Shown in pieces: positions 1-8,390 of a DNA stretch of 39,888 nucleotides. How positions within the stretch are numbered: the first letter of the stretch is position 1; each line of letters starts with the position of its first letter. The DNA comes from Verrucomicrobiia bacterium (GTDB taxonomy: Bacteria > Verrucomicrobiota > Verrucomicrobiia > Limisphaerales > UBA11358), in contig JASHPN010000152.1 in assembly GCA_030038175.1 (NCBI GenBank), positions 1 to 39,888 on the forward strand, read 5' to 3'. The position numbers and the translations under genes were made by a program. The notes below the pieces were generated by a model. That model saw only the letters and a program-made list of their open reading frames with translations, had not been told where the DNA came from and did no database searches.

Positions 1-266
1 CCGCCTTCGCTCGGCTACGGCGCGACAGGCGCGCGACTTCGCAAATGGCGGCAGAATTTTAGGGATCGCTACCTGGGGTGGCGCTTCCGCCTTCGCCAAG
101 GCTCCGGCGGACAGGCGCAGACTCGCTTACCCCAGGCTATATATCCTGTGCCCCGTCAGGGCACTCAGTTAGCGCCTGCGGCGTAGCGTAGCGTCAATTA
201 GCGGCTCAAATTCCGTCCCGCCCTTCGTTTCCCCGTTGCTAAACCCACGCACAGAAAATGTGTGTG
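1..266. repeat. 266-bp direct repeat, copy 1 (may continue left of window)
   Basis: Bases 1-266 recur at 389-654 with a constant offset of 388 and only a handful of substitutions. The unit contains several short GC-rich palindromic pieces (for example GGCTACGGCGCGACAGGC) and ends in an ACGCACA...TGTGTGTG imperfect palindrome. No credible ORF runs through it. It starts at the window edge, so the true left boundary is unknown. The spacer 267-388 carries an inverted GTATGCTCC-type motif (about 268-291) that recurs near 3548, 4775 and 21786. Confidence 0.9.
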
Positions 267-388
267 CAAGGGGGAGCATACGCGCCTTCGCCTGTGTCGT
301 GCGCGCCTCGCGCTCAATGGGAGGGGAGGATTGAGGGGTGAAGATCGGAGCGCAATTGGACACGGCCGCAAATGAGACACGCGCTATT

Positions 389-654
389 CCGCCTTCGCTC
401 GGCTACGGCGCGACAGGCGCGCGACTTCGCAAATGGCGGCAGAGTTTTAGGGATTGCTACCTGGGGTGGCGCTTCCGCCTTCGCCAAGGCTCCGGCGGAC
501 AGGCGCGGACTCGCTTACCCCAGGCTATATATCCTGTGCCCTGTCAGGGCACTCAGTTAGCGCCTGCGGCGTAGTTTAGCGTCAATTAGCGGCTCAAATT
601 CCGTCCCGCCCTTCGTTTCCCCGTTGCCAAACCCACGCACAGAAAATGTGTGTG
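389..654. repeat. 266-bp direct repeat, copy 2
   Basis: Second copy of the unit at 1-266. Its right end (CGTTTCCCCGTTGCCAAACC followed by ACGCACAGAAAATGTGTGTG) also resembles the reverse complement of 21378-21422, so parts of the unit are dispersed more widely. No coding signal is seen. The stretch from here to 678 holds nothing recognisable before the 3' end of the XRE gene. Confidence 0.9.
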
Positions 655-678
655 TAGGCGTGACGGATGAGTTGCTTG

Positions 679-1032
679 TCATGCGTGGTTCATTTTCCTT
701 AGGCGTCTGGAAGATCGGGATGCGGGTGACAGGCGAGAACGGGCCTTGGCTCCGGACTCAAATACGATGTAAACGGTTGCGCCCATCGCTTCGGCGACCC
801 GGCGCAGCATCCGCAATGAATGACCTTCATACGCCGGTGATTCAAGGCGGCTGATTTGCTGCTGCGAGGTTTTTAATTTGCGGGCGAGGTCCTTTTGAGA
901 AAAGCCGGCTCTTTCGCGCAAAGCAGCAATTTGCAAGGCCACATCCCAGGCTTTGCCTGCCTTCTCAAAGCGTTCCGCAAAGCCGGCATCCTTCATCTGT
1001 TCGGCAAGATACTGGTCAAAATCCGTGTTCAT
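679..1032 (-). CDS. XRE-family helix-turn-helix transcriptional regulator
   Basis: This is a 117-aa protein with a helix-turn-helix at about residues 37-90 (RAGFSQKDLARKLKTSQQQI then SRLES), the classic Cro/C1 fold, followed by a basic tail. The N-terminal stretch NTDFDQYLAEQMKDAGFA resembles HigA-like or orphan antitoxin regulators. I chose the ATG at 1032 because it begins this conserved stretch. An in-frame ATG at 1053 overlaps the kinase stop as ATGA, lies behind a GGTGGA sequence, and would add seven residues through translational coupling. It is third in an operon after the response regulator and kinase. No toxin gene is adjacent, so I infer a regulator rather than an antitoxin. Confidence 0.8.
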   Translation of the reverse strand: MNTDFDQYLAEQMKDAGFAERFEKAGKAWDVALQIAALRERAGFSQKDLARKLKTSQQQISRLESPAYEGHSLRMLRRVAEAMGATVYIVFESGAKARSRLSPASRSSRRLRKMNHA

Positions 1033-1049
1033 CTGTGGTAAAAGTTTTC

Positions 1050-2102
1050 TCATTCCACCGGCAATCGCACCGTGACGGCGGTTTCTTTGCCGGGTTCGGA
1101 GGCGAAGCGAATGGTGCCGTGATGCGCGGCGACGATCCATTGCGCGATGCTCAGGCCCAGGCCGCAGCCGTCCACCGCGCTGGAATGGCTGCTGTCGCCG
1201 CGGAAAAATCGCTCGAACACGCGCGGTTGCAGCTCCGGCGCAAGGCCCGGGCCGGTGTTGACAATCTTTAGCTCCGCCGTTCCATTGTTCCGGCAGAGCG
1301 ACACTGTGACGGTCCCGGCCGGACGATTGTGTTTGATGGCGTTGTCCGTCAAGTTCAGCAGCAGTTGCCGCAAACGATGCCGGTCTCCGGATATGCACAC
1401 CGGTTCGCAGGCGGTCAAATTCACCTGGATATTTTGCGGCTGCGCCAGGATCTTCGCGTCGGCGAAACTTTCCCGGAGCAATTCGTCCAGATGGATGGTC
1501 TCCAAATTCAAGGTGATTTGCCCCGCGTCCGCGCGAGTCAACAGCGTCAGCGCATCCACGATTTTGGCCAGCCGCTCGATTTCGTCTATCTGGCTCAGGA
1601 GCCGCTCGCGTTGCACCGGCGTGAAATTTTCCTCGCGCAACGCCGTCTCCAATTCCCCGCGCATGACCGTCAGCGGTGTTTTGAGTTCATGCGAAGCGTG
1701 CAGGGTAAACTCGCGGATGCGTTGGAACGAGCCGTCCAGCCGCGCCGTCATGGCGTTGAACACTTCCGTCAGCCGGTCCAGTTCGTCGCCGTTGCCGGTG
1801 CGCGGCAACGGTTCGCGCAGGTTGCGATCGTGGATTTTTTCGACGGCTTCGGTGAGCCGGGTCACGGGCGCCAGCGCCCGGCGGGTGATCCACCAGCCGC
1901 CCAGCAAGCCCAGGACAATGGCGGGCAGTCCGACCTGAAAGACCATCTCGCTCGTCTCGTTCAGGGCATGTTCCCAAAGGTGCTGCCGGTGGTCATGGCG
2001 CATTTGCTCGGCAATTTGCTGATAAGTGCCCACGCCCATGAGGATGAGCGAAACGATCAAAATCGTCGCATACCACAAGGTCAATCGTGTCCGGATTTTC
2101 AT
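1050..2102 (-). CDS. Sensor histidine kinase, CusS/heavy-metal type with a very short periplasmic loop
   Basis: This 350-aa membrane kinase has an N-terminal membrane helix (about 9-27), a second one near 55-75, and a HAMP region ending near 125. The HisKA domain has the phospho-acceptor H138 in HASHELKTPL. The HATPase domain has an N-box (NLTDNAIKHN) and a G-box (GLGLSIAQWIVAAHHG). The loop between the membrane helices is only about 25 residues, so an extracytoplasmic ligand domain is essentially absent. Sensing is probably in the membrane or through a partner. It starts 15 bp after the regulator stop, in the order regulator, kinase, XRE. It belongs to the copper/silver/envelope sensor superfamily, but the stimulus is unknown. 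The PepSY lipoprotein encoded upstream is a candidate partner by proximity only. Confidence 0.92.
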   Translation of the reverse strand: MKIRTRLTLWYATILIVSLILMGVGTYQQIAEQMRHDHRQHLWEHALNETSEMVFQVGLPAIVLGLLGGWWITRRALAPVTRLTEAVEKIHDRNLREPLPRTGNGDELDRLTEVFNAMTARLDGSFQRIREFTLHASHELKTPLTVMRGELETALREENFTPVQRERLLSQIDEIERLAKIVDALTLLTRADAGQITLNLETIHLDELLRESFADAKILAQPQNIQVNLTACEPVCISGDRHRLRQLLLNLTDNAIKHNRPAGTVTVSLCRNNGTAELKIVNTGPGLAPELQPRVFERFFRGDSSHSSAVDGCGLGLSIAQWIVAAHHGTIRFASEPGKETAVTVRLPVE

Positions 2103-2117
2103 TTGTTCAACTGACTG

Positions 2118-2789
2118 TCAACGTGCGGCCAGCACATAGCCGGCGCCGCGAACGGTGTGCAGCAGTTTGGGTTCAAAGCCGCCATCAATCTTTTCGCGCA
2201 GGCGTTTGATATAAACGTCCACCAGATTTGTGCCCGGATCAAAATCGTAGTCCCAGACTTTTTCAATGATGCTCATGCGCCCGCACGTCCGGCCCGCCGA
2301 ACGCATTAAAAATTCCAGCAGCCGGAACTCGCGCGCCGTTAAATCGAAAAACTGTCCGCCGCGTTCCGCCCGGTGCAAAATGGTGTCCAGCGTCAGGTCG
2401 CCGACCCGGAGCACGGGAACCTTCGACTCGGCGCCCCGCCGTCCGAGTGCGCGGACGCGCGCGACCAGTTCGGCGACGGCGAACGGTTTGGGCAGATAAT
2501 CGTCGGCCCCGGCATTCAGGCCTTCCACGCGTTCGTTCACTTCGCCGCGCGCGGAGAGCAGCAGGACGGGCGTGTGATTTTTCCCCTCACGCAGTTGCCG
2601 CAGGACGCTCAAACCGTCGCGCCCCGGAAGCATGATATCCAGGACGATGCCGTCAAACGGCGTGGCCGCCGCCGCCGCCAGCGCGTCATCGCCGCGGTCG
2701 CAGACGTCCACGGCAAAGCCGTCCGCCTGGAGCGCTTTACGAATGAACGACGCGGTTTTTTTTTCGTCTTCAACCACCAGCACGCGCAT
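2118..2789 (-). CDS. OmpR/PhoB-family response regulator
   Basis: This 223-aa protein has a receiver domain (about 1-118) with the acidic pair in VVEDE, the phospho-acceptor Asp in FDGIVLDIMLPG (about D51) and the Lys in YLPKPF. A winged-helix DNA-binding domain follows (about 125-220; LTAREFRLLEFL, VDVYIKRLREKI, VRGAGYVL). This is the standard OmpR layout and length, closest in style to CusR/CopR-type regulators. It is the first gene of the regulator-kinase-XRE operon, so the promoter should lie in 2790-2841, just upstream of a palindromic repeat. Target genes cannot be told from the sequence. Confidence 0.95.
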   Translation of the reverse strand: MRVLVVEDEKKTASFIRKALQADGFAVDVCDRGDDALAAAAATPFDGIVLDIMLPGRDGLSVLRQLREGKNHTPVLLLSARGEVNERVEGLNAGADDYLPKPFAVAELVARVRALGRRGAESKVPVLRVGDLTLDTILHRAERGGQFFDLTAREFRLLEFLMRSAGRTCGRMSIIEKVWDYDFDPGTNLVDVYIKRLREKIDGGFEPKLLHTVRGAGYVLAAR

Positions 2790-2841
2790 AACGTCATGTT
2801 ATCGCAAATTTTCGCGCTCAAATCAAATCCCTGTTTCGGTT

Positions 2842-2975
2842 GGAGCGCGGCTGTGTCTCCCGATTGATCGGGAGACCAGCCGCAGCACGTCCGCAATGCG
2901 ATGAGCCGTGGCCATACGCAAGACCTCTGGTTGGCTGCGCGCTGCGGCTGGTGCTATCGCACACAGCCGCGCTCC
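2842..2975. repeat. GGAGCGCGG-ended palindromic element (family 1)
   Basis: The element starts with GGAGCGCGGCTGTGT and ends with its reverse complement, ACACAGCCGCGCTCC. Inside, CCAGCCGCAGC near the left end is mirrored by GCTGCGGCTGG near the right end. This copy therefore looks like two left ends facing each other around a variable centre, and a TCCCGAT/ATCGGGA hairpin is nested in the left arm. Other copies are at 8080, 24436, 28396, 32414 and 32574. The rest of 2790-3167 has no gene. Confidence 0.85.
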
Positions 2976-3167
2976 GGTCGAAATCGAACACTGCGAAAAG
3001 CGCAGGGCAGGCATCAGCCTGCCGGTTATGGCGGCTTCCAGCCGCCTGTTGCCCCTTTGCAAACTAACCGGCAGGCGGGATGCCTGCCTTGCTGGAACCG
3101 GACAAAGCCGTGAACCTTGAACGCCGAATTTAATCAGGGCTCCACAGAGGGTCGCCCCACCCGATTA

Positions 3168-3479
3168 TTAATCGTTGTCTTGTCCCACCGAAATGACGCC
3201 GCCAGTGATGGCGTCAATGTTGACTTCCGTGGTTTCGCGCGAACCCGGCGTGCGCATGTCAAATGACCATTGTAATTTGCCGTTCTCCTTTTCCAGTTCG
3301 GCTTCCTTGATCGTGCCGTTCGGCACCTGGGCCATCGCGATTTTTTCCGCGTCCGCCTTGCTGATTTTCGCCTCGGCGGCCTTGTCTTCTTTCATCGAGG
3401 CGCAACCGGCGATCAAGCCGGCCGCCAAACCCGCGCAAAGCGCGGCCTTCACCTTTACCATCGCATTTTTTGTCATCAT
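3168..3479 (-). CDS. Small PepSY-domain lipoprotein
   Basis: This 103-aa protein has a type II signal peptide: positively charged start, hydrophobic stretch, and a LIAGC lipobox with the modified Cys near residue 26. The mature part, from about residue 38, is a single PepSY-like domain: ISKADAEKIAMAQVPNGTI, then a WSFDMRTPGS strand and EVNIDAITGGVISV. PepSY domains are small secreted modules often found beside two-component systems or as protease inhibitors. The gene is on the same strand as the kinase operon but separated by 378 bp with a repeat. A role in envelope sensing is inference only. Confidence 0.85.
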   Translation of the reverse strand: MMTKNAMVKVKAALCAGLAAGLIAGCASMKEDKAAEAKISKADAEKIAMAQVPNGTIKEAELEKENGKLQWSFDMRTPGSRETTEVNIDAITGGVISVGQDND

Positions 3480-3547
3480 GGTTTTCTTTTTTGTCTAACC
3501 GAAATGATTTATTTGACCAGTCCAATTGGGCGCGAGGCGCGCCCAAT

Positions 3548-3573
3548 CACACGCGAGGGCGCGTATGCTCCCC
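3548..3573. repeat. CACACGCGAGG...GTATGCTCC short dispersed motif
   Basis: A 26-bp motif (CACACGCGAGGGCGCG followed by TATGCTCCCC) lies in the intergenic stretch 3480-3696. Related copies are at 4775-4800 (inside a coding start), about 21786-21806, and inverted near 268-291. Nothing else is recognisable in this intergenic stretch except the ribosome-binding region of the next gene. Confidence 0.6.
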
Positions 3574-3696
3574 CAATGAACATCAAGGCCGGATAAACAC
3601 AAAATGAATTTTTTGTCATTTGGGTTTTTTTACTCGCCGACCACAGGCCGCCTTGCAAAGATTATTGAAATATTGAGAACGCTCTCAAGGATCCTT

Positions 3697-4746
3697 ATGA
3701 AAACAAAACTCACTACGTTTCCGGCAATGGCTGCCGCTGCAGCCGGACTTTTTTTGGGCGCGACCTGCCAGGCGGACGGTCCCTATCATTACCTGACGCA
3801 AATCCCGATTCCCGGCGAGGGCGGATGGGATTACTTGAGCATTGACCCGGCCACGCACCGTCTGTTTGTGTCCCATGCCACGGAAGTTGTGGTCATTGAT
3901 TTGAAGAACAACCAAATCGTCGGGGACATCACCAATACGCCCGGCATTCACGGTGTGGCCATTGCTTCGAAACTCGGCCTGGGACTCACCAGCAATGGCC
4001 GGGAAAACAAGGCCGGCATTGTGGACCTGAACACCCTCCAAACCCTGGCCAAAGTGGACACGTCCGAAGGTCCTGACGGATTCTGTTACAATCGGGCGCA
4101 TTCGGAAGTCTATGTGTTCTGCGGGCGCGCCCAGGCGGCGACGGTGGTGGATCTGAAAGGCCAAAAAGTCGTTGCCACAGTTCCCCTGGCTGGCCGGACG
4201 GAGTTCGCGCAGGCCGACCCGAAGGCGGACCGCGTCTATGACAACCTCGAGGACCAGAGCGAAGTCGCGGTGATTGACGGTGCGGCGCACAGCGTCGTGA
4301 CCAATTGGCCGATTGCGCCGGGCGAAAGCGCGTCGGGCATGGCGATTGACGTAAAAGATCATCGTTTGTTTATCGGTTGCCATAACCGTCTGATGGTGAT
4401 GATGGACAATACCGACGGCCATGTGGTCGCAACGGTTCCGATCGGCGATGGCGTGGATGCGAATGCGTTTGATCCCAAAACCAAACTGGCCTTTGCCTCC
4501 TGCGGCGACGGCACCACCACCATTGCGCATGAAGATTCGCCGGACAAATTGACCGTCGTCCAAACGCTCGAAACCCAGCGCGGCGCGCGCACGATGGCGC
4601 TCGATCCCGAGACGCACAATATTTATCTGGCCACGGCGCAGTTCGAGTCCTCCACCAACGCGCCCGCCGCCGGCGAACGGCGCCACCGCCCGAAGATCAT
4701 TCCGGGCACGTTCAAGATTCTGGTGTATGGCATGGGGCAGCCGTGA
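3697..4746 (+). CDS. Exported YncE/YVTN-type beta-propeller protein
   Basis: This 349-aa protein has a Sec signal peptide (residues 1-27, ending CQADG) and then about seven YVTN-like blades. Recurrent phrases are LSIDPATHRLFVSH, VVVIDLKNNQIVGDI, AATVVDLKGQKVVATV, FIGCHNRLMVMMDN and MALDPETHNIYLAT. Such propellers are periplasmic or surface binding scaffolds, sometimes tied to metal or redox proteins. I chose the ATG at 3697 over an upstream in-frame ATG at 3604 because it opens a proper signal peptide and sits just after AAGG. The next gene's ATG overlaps its last 20 bases, so the two are probably translationally coupled. No catalytic residues are evident. Confidence 0.88.
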   Translation: MKTKLTTFPAMAAAAAGLFLGATCQADGPYHYLTQIPIPGEGGWDYLSIDPATHRLFVSHATEVVVIDLKNNQIVGDITNTPGIHGVAIASKLGLGLTSNGRENKAGIVDLNTLQTLAKVDTSEGPDGFCYNRAHSEVYVFCGRAQAATVVDLKGQKVVATVPLAGRTEFAQADPKADRVYDNLEDQSEVAVIDGAAHSVVTNWPIAPGESASGMAIDVKDHRLFIGCHNRLMVMMDNTDGHVVATVPIGDGVDANAFDPKTKLAFASCGDGTTTIAHEDSPDKLTVVQTLETQRGARTMALDPETHNIYLATAQFESSTNAPAAGERRHRPKIIPGTFKILVYGMGQP

Positions 4747-5530
4747 GGTTCTCGAACGCGAGGGCGCGGTCGAGCACACGCGAGGACGAGTATGCTCCTC
4801 GTTTCTCCTGGGAATTGTCGTTGCATTTTTCGCGGCAACGGCCCGGGCCGGGCCGCCGTTGATTACGGACGACCCTGATACCCCGGGACCAAACCATTGG
4901 GAAATTAACGCCGCGATCACGTCTGAGTACGCCGGCCATGAATGGCAACTCGAAACACCGTTGATGGACAACAATTATGGCGTCGGCGACCACATCGAAT
5001 TGACCTACGAAATCTCATGGGATGAGATTGCCCCGGACGATAGTGGCGCCCGCAGCGGTCTGGGTGACTCGCTCTTCGGCGTCAAATGGCGTTTTTTGGA
5101 CCAGGAAAAATCGTGGCTCGATGTTTCGGTTTATCCGCAAGCGCAATTCAATAACCCGACTTCTTCGGCCAGACGCGAAATTGTCAACGAAGGAACGAGC
5201 GTTATTGTTCCGTTCGAGATCGGGCACAAATTCGGGCCATTGAACATTTACACCGAACCCGGGTACACATGGAACCAGCGCAGCGCCGCGCAGGGGTTCG
5301 AGGGCATCGCCGCGGAATATGAATTGAGTGAAAAGTTCACTTTGATGGGCGAATTGCATTATGACTTTGTGAACACCTTTCAACAGAACGAACTTCTTTT
5401 CAACATCGGCTTTCAGCAGGTGCTCACCAAACACATCAGCCTGATTGGCTCCGCCGGGCGGGCGATTTTCGGGCCGTCCGCCGAAGCGCCGGCTTTTATG
5501 AGCTATCTGGCGCTCCAATTCACGTTTTGA
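4727..5530 (+). CDS. Outer-membrane beta-barrel protein (Phenol_MetA_deg-like)
   Basis: This 267-aa protein has a signal peptide ending near residue 41 (AATARAGPP), then the phrase LITDDPDTPGPNHWEINAA. It continues as alternating amphipathic strands to a terminal aromatic strand (SYLALQFTF) typical of BAM-inserted barrels. TDDP...HWE near the mature N-terminus is typical of uncharacterised MetA-pathway/transporter-like barrels. The only usable in-frame start I see is the ATG at 4727, inside the previous gene. It gives an unusually long, charged pre-signal segment, and residues about 17-25 are encoded by a dispersed repeat (4775-4800). The original start may have been lost when that repeat arrived. 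Confidence 0.78.
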   Translation: MAWGSREVLEREGAVEHTRGRVCSSFLLGIVVAFFAATARAGPPLITDDPDTPGPNHWEINAAITSEYAGHEWQLETPLMDNNYGVGDHIELTYEISWDEIAPDDSGARSGLGDSLFGVKWRFLDQEKSWLDVSVYPQAQFNNPTSSARREIVNEGTSVIVPFEIGHKFGPLNIYTEPGYTWNQRSAAQGFEGIAAEYELSEKFTLMGELHYDFVNTFQQNELLFNIGFQQVLTKHISLIGSAGRAIFGPSAEAPAFMSYLALQFTF

Positions 5531-5578
5531 CATTAAATTTTTCTTCTTTTGGGGCACGCAATGTATTAAATAATTCAG

Positions 5579-8053
5579 ATGAAATCTTCTGCCGTTTCGA
5601 ATCCGTTTTCCCGTCGTGAATTTATCCGGACTTGTTCGCTGGGAACAGCCGCATTGGCGTCCGGTTCCGTTCTTGGTTTTTTCAATGCCGCAAAAGCCCT
5701 GGCCGCGTCACCATCCGGCGCGGCGAGTTATTTGTTTTCCCTGGATCAAGACTGGCTTTTCGGCGGCCGATGGAATGGAGACTCGGATTACCTCCAGCCC
5801 GGCTATCCCGACAGCGGCTTTTCAACAGTCACGCTGCCGCACTGTGTTTCGAAGCTGTCCTGGGAGGGCTGGACGCCCTCCGATTGGTCCGGTATTTGGC
5901 TTTATCGCCGCCATTTTGCCTCACGGGAGGAGTTTAAAGACCGCCGCGTGTTTCTCGATTTTGACGGCATCATGACGCGCGCGATGCCCGCCTTCAACGG
6001 CCACGCCCTGCCGGAATATTGCGGCGGTTATTTGCCGTTTCATTACGAAATCACCCATTTGCTCAAAGAAAAAAATACTTTGGCGGTGGCGATTGATTCC
6101 CGTTGGCTGAACGTCCCCCCGGATGGTTATCCCCAGGGACCGAACGCGATTGATTTCTACGAACCGGGCGGGATTGTGCGTTCCGTAAGGTTGCGGGCTG
6201 TGCCGCGCATTTTTATTTCCGATGTGTTCGCCAAGCCGGTGAACGTCACGGAACCCAGCCGCCATATCGAAGTCACCTGCACAGTTGATGCAGCCGTCCT
6301 TCCTGATGGGCCATTGCAAATTCGGGCTGAACTGATGGATGGCGGCCGCGCCCTGGCCAGCGCTTCAAAAGCCTTCACCCTGGACCAACCGTGCGAAACG
6401 CAGGTCCAATTGACGCTGTCCGATTTGGGCGACGTCAAGTTGTGGGACCTGCATGCGCCGCACCTATGCGACGTCGTCGTGACCCTGCTTTCCGGCGGCA
6501 CGCCGCTGCATAATTATCGCGTGCGAACGGGTTTGCGCGAGGCGCGTTTTGAATTGGACGGCTTTTTTCTCAACGGCAGGCGCCTCCAGATCTTCGGGTT
6601 GAACCGGCATGAACTGTTTCCGTATGCCGGATTTGCCATGCCCCCACGGGTGATGCGCCGCGACGCGGAGATTTTGAAAGGGGATTTTAATTTAAACATG
6701 GTTCGTTGTTCCCATTATCCGCAGAACCCCGCCTTTCTCGACGCGTGCGACGAACTGGGCCTGATGGTTTGGGAAGAAATGCCGGGCTGGCATTTCATTG
6801 GGAATGACGCCTGGAAGGACCTCGCGGTGCGCAATGTGCAAAGCATGGTGCGGCGCGATCGAAACCGTCCCTCCGTGATCATCTGGGGCGTTCGGATCAA
6901 TGAATCGGCGAATGTTCCCGATTTTTACAAGCGCACGACCGCCGCGGCCAAAGAACTGGATGATTCGCGTCCGGCTTCCGGCGCGATGGACCGTTACGGG
7001 CTGAGTGGATGGTCGGAAGACGTTTATGCTTTTAACGATTATCATCAAAATAACAAAACCGGCGAAATGGAATTGAAGCCTCCGCTTCCGGGTGTGCCCT
7101 TTTTCTTTACGGAAGGCGTCGGTCAGTTGATCGGTCCGGGGTCGAGCATCGGGCACAAATACCGCCGCGCCGGGGACATTGTCTGGCAGGAACGACAGGC
7201 GATTTACCATGCGCAAATGCATGATCAGGCCGCCCGGCACAAACAATGCGCCGGCGTGGTTGCCTGGTGCGCTTTCGATTACGCGAGTGGAGAAAATCCT
7301 TTTAATAATATCAAATGTCCGGGTGTGGCGGACATTTTCCGCATTCCCAAGCTGGGCGCGACCTTTTATCAGGCCCAGGTCAGCCCAACCGTGCGTCCCG
7401 TCATCGAGCCGAATTTTTATTGGGATTTCGGACCAGACACGCCCCGTGGCCCGGGCAGGAACGTGGCCATCTTTTCCAATTGCGAGCGGCTCGACATTTT
7501 TGTGGCCGATAAAAAAGTGGCGTCGGCGACGCCGAATCGCTTCAGCTTCCCGCACTTGAAATATCCGCCGTTCTTCTGTGATCTCGATATTGAGGTCCCA
7601 ACGGTCAAAAACAAGGCGGTATATCCCGAACTCCGCATTGACGGATACGTCGGCGCCGACATGGTTCTTTCGAGGTCTTTTTCGGGAGACGTGGCCAAGG
7701 ATGACTTTTTCCTGAAAGCGGATAATACCGTATTGATGGCCGATGGCGCGGATGCCACGCGGGTGGTCTTCCGGGTGGTGGACCAATACGGAGCGCCACG
7801 TCCATTTGCCAATGGCGCCGTGACGTTCAAACTCATGGGGCCGGGAATCCTGGTCGGCGATAATCCGTTTACGCTATTGGATGACAGCGGCGGAGTCGGC
7901 GCGGTTTGGGTTAAAACACTGGCGAATCAAACGGGAAACATTGTCCTGGAGGCGCTTTATTCAATCTGGAACGGTGATTCCCAATGGAGCAACGCCAGGA
8001 CCATTTCCATCAATGCTTTGCCGAATCCGGGGCGGGCGATGACGATTGTGTAG
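5579..8053 (+). CDS. Tat-exported GH2 glycoside hydrolase (beta-galactosidase-like)
   Basis: This 824-aa enzyme has a twin-arginine signal (SRREFIRTCSLGTAALASG, residues 11-29). A GH2 sugar-binding jelly roll follows (about 45-210; FDGIMTRAMPAFNGHAL), then an Ig-like domain (about 215-315) and a TIM barrel (about 320-600). In the barrel, E442 in WGVRINES aligns with the acid/base of GH2 and E512 in FFFTEGVGQ is the likely nucleophile. The C-terminal part is beta-sandwich (VVFRVVDQYGAPRPFANGAV, about 710-815) like the invasin/Big-type tails of GH2 enzymes. GH2 covers beta-galactosidase, beta-mannosidase and beta-glucuronidase, and the substrate is not decidable here. It follows the barrel gene by 48 bp. 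Tat export suggests folding before secretion to the periplasm. Confidence 0.9.
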   Translation: MKSSAVSNPFSRREFIRTCSLGTAALASGSVLGFFNAAKALAASPSGAASYLFSLDQDWLFGGRWNGDSDYLQPGYPDSGFSTVTLPHCVSKLSWEGWTPSDWSGIWLYRRHFASREEFKDRRVFLDFDGIMTRAMPAFNGHALPEYCGGYLPFHYEITHLLKEKNTLAVAIDSRWLNVPPDGYPQGPNAIDFYEPGGIVRSVRLRAVPRIFISDVFAKPVNVTEPSRHIEVTCTVDAAVLPDGPLQIRAELMDGGRALASASKAFTLDQPCETQVQLTLSDLGDVKLWDLHAPHLCDVVVTLLSGGTPLHNYRVRTGLREARFELDGFFLNGRRLQIFGLNRHELFPYAGFAMPPRVMRRDAEILKGDFNLNMVRCSHYPQNPAFLDACDELGLMVWEEMPGWHFIGNDAWKDLAVRNVQSMVRRDRNRPSVIIWGVRINESANVPDFYKRTTAAAKELDDSRPASGAMDRYGLSGWSEDVYAFNDYHQNNKTGEMELKPPLPGVPFFFTEGVGQLIGPGSSIGHKYRRAGDIVWQERQAIYHAQMHDQAARHKQCAGVVAWCAFDYASGENPFNNIKCPGVADIFRIPKLGATFYQAQVSPTVRPVIEPNFYWDFGPDTPRGPGRNVAIFSNCERLDIFVADKKVASATPNRFSFPHLKYPPFFCDLDIEVPTVKNKAVYPELRIDGYVGADMVLSRSFSGDVAKDDFFLKADNTVLMADGADATRVVFRVVDQYGAPRPFANGAVTFKLMGPGILVGDNPFTLLDDSGGVGAVWVKTLANQTGNIVLEALYSIWNGDSQWSNARTISINALPNPGRAMTIV

Positions 8054-8079
8054 GGGGCGAAACTTTCCGTTAACCGGGC

Positions 8080-8191
8080 GGAGCGCGGCCTTTATGCCGC
8101 TTCATCGTACGATAACCGAGGCGCCAATGTAGTACGTGAATCTCACAACATCGTCCGCCGAAGCGACCCCGCCTCTGCGGGGTCGCGCTCC
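8080..8191. repeat. GGAGCGCGG-ended element, divergent copy (family 1)
   Basis: The segment begins GGAGCGCGGCCTTTATGCCGC and ends GCGGGGTCGCGCTCC, so the terminal inverted sequences match family 1. The interior is unrelated to the 24436/28396/32414 copies and contains its own GACCCCGC/GCGGGGTC hairpin. It lies in the 337-bp gap 8054-8390 after the GH2 gene. The rest of that gap is GC-rich with no ORF, plus a GCATCTCATCTTTGA stretch at 8346 that resembles the end of the family 2 element. Confidence 0.65.
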
Positions 8192-8390
8192 GATAGATCG
8201 CCCGATTGCCTGGGATGACGGATGACCGCATTAGTCCACGGTACCAATGCATCCTTGAAAGGAAAGCGGGCTTACCGTGAACCGTGGCAGGGGCGACCTG
8301 CGGGTTGGCCCCGGACCCGCAGCGGCACGTTCCCACTATCCCGGTGCATCTCATCTTTGAATTTCCCAATCCATTTGTTATTATGGTTCT

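Noticed and set aside
679-1032. HigA-type antitoxin with a nearby toxin
   Set aside because: No small toxin-like ORF is adjacent on the same strand. Its place after a kinase gene favours a regulator in the two-component operon.
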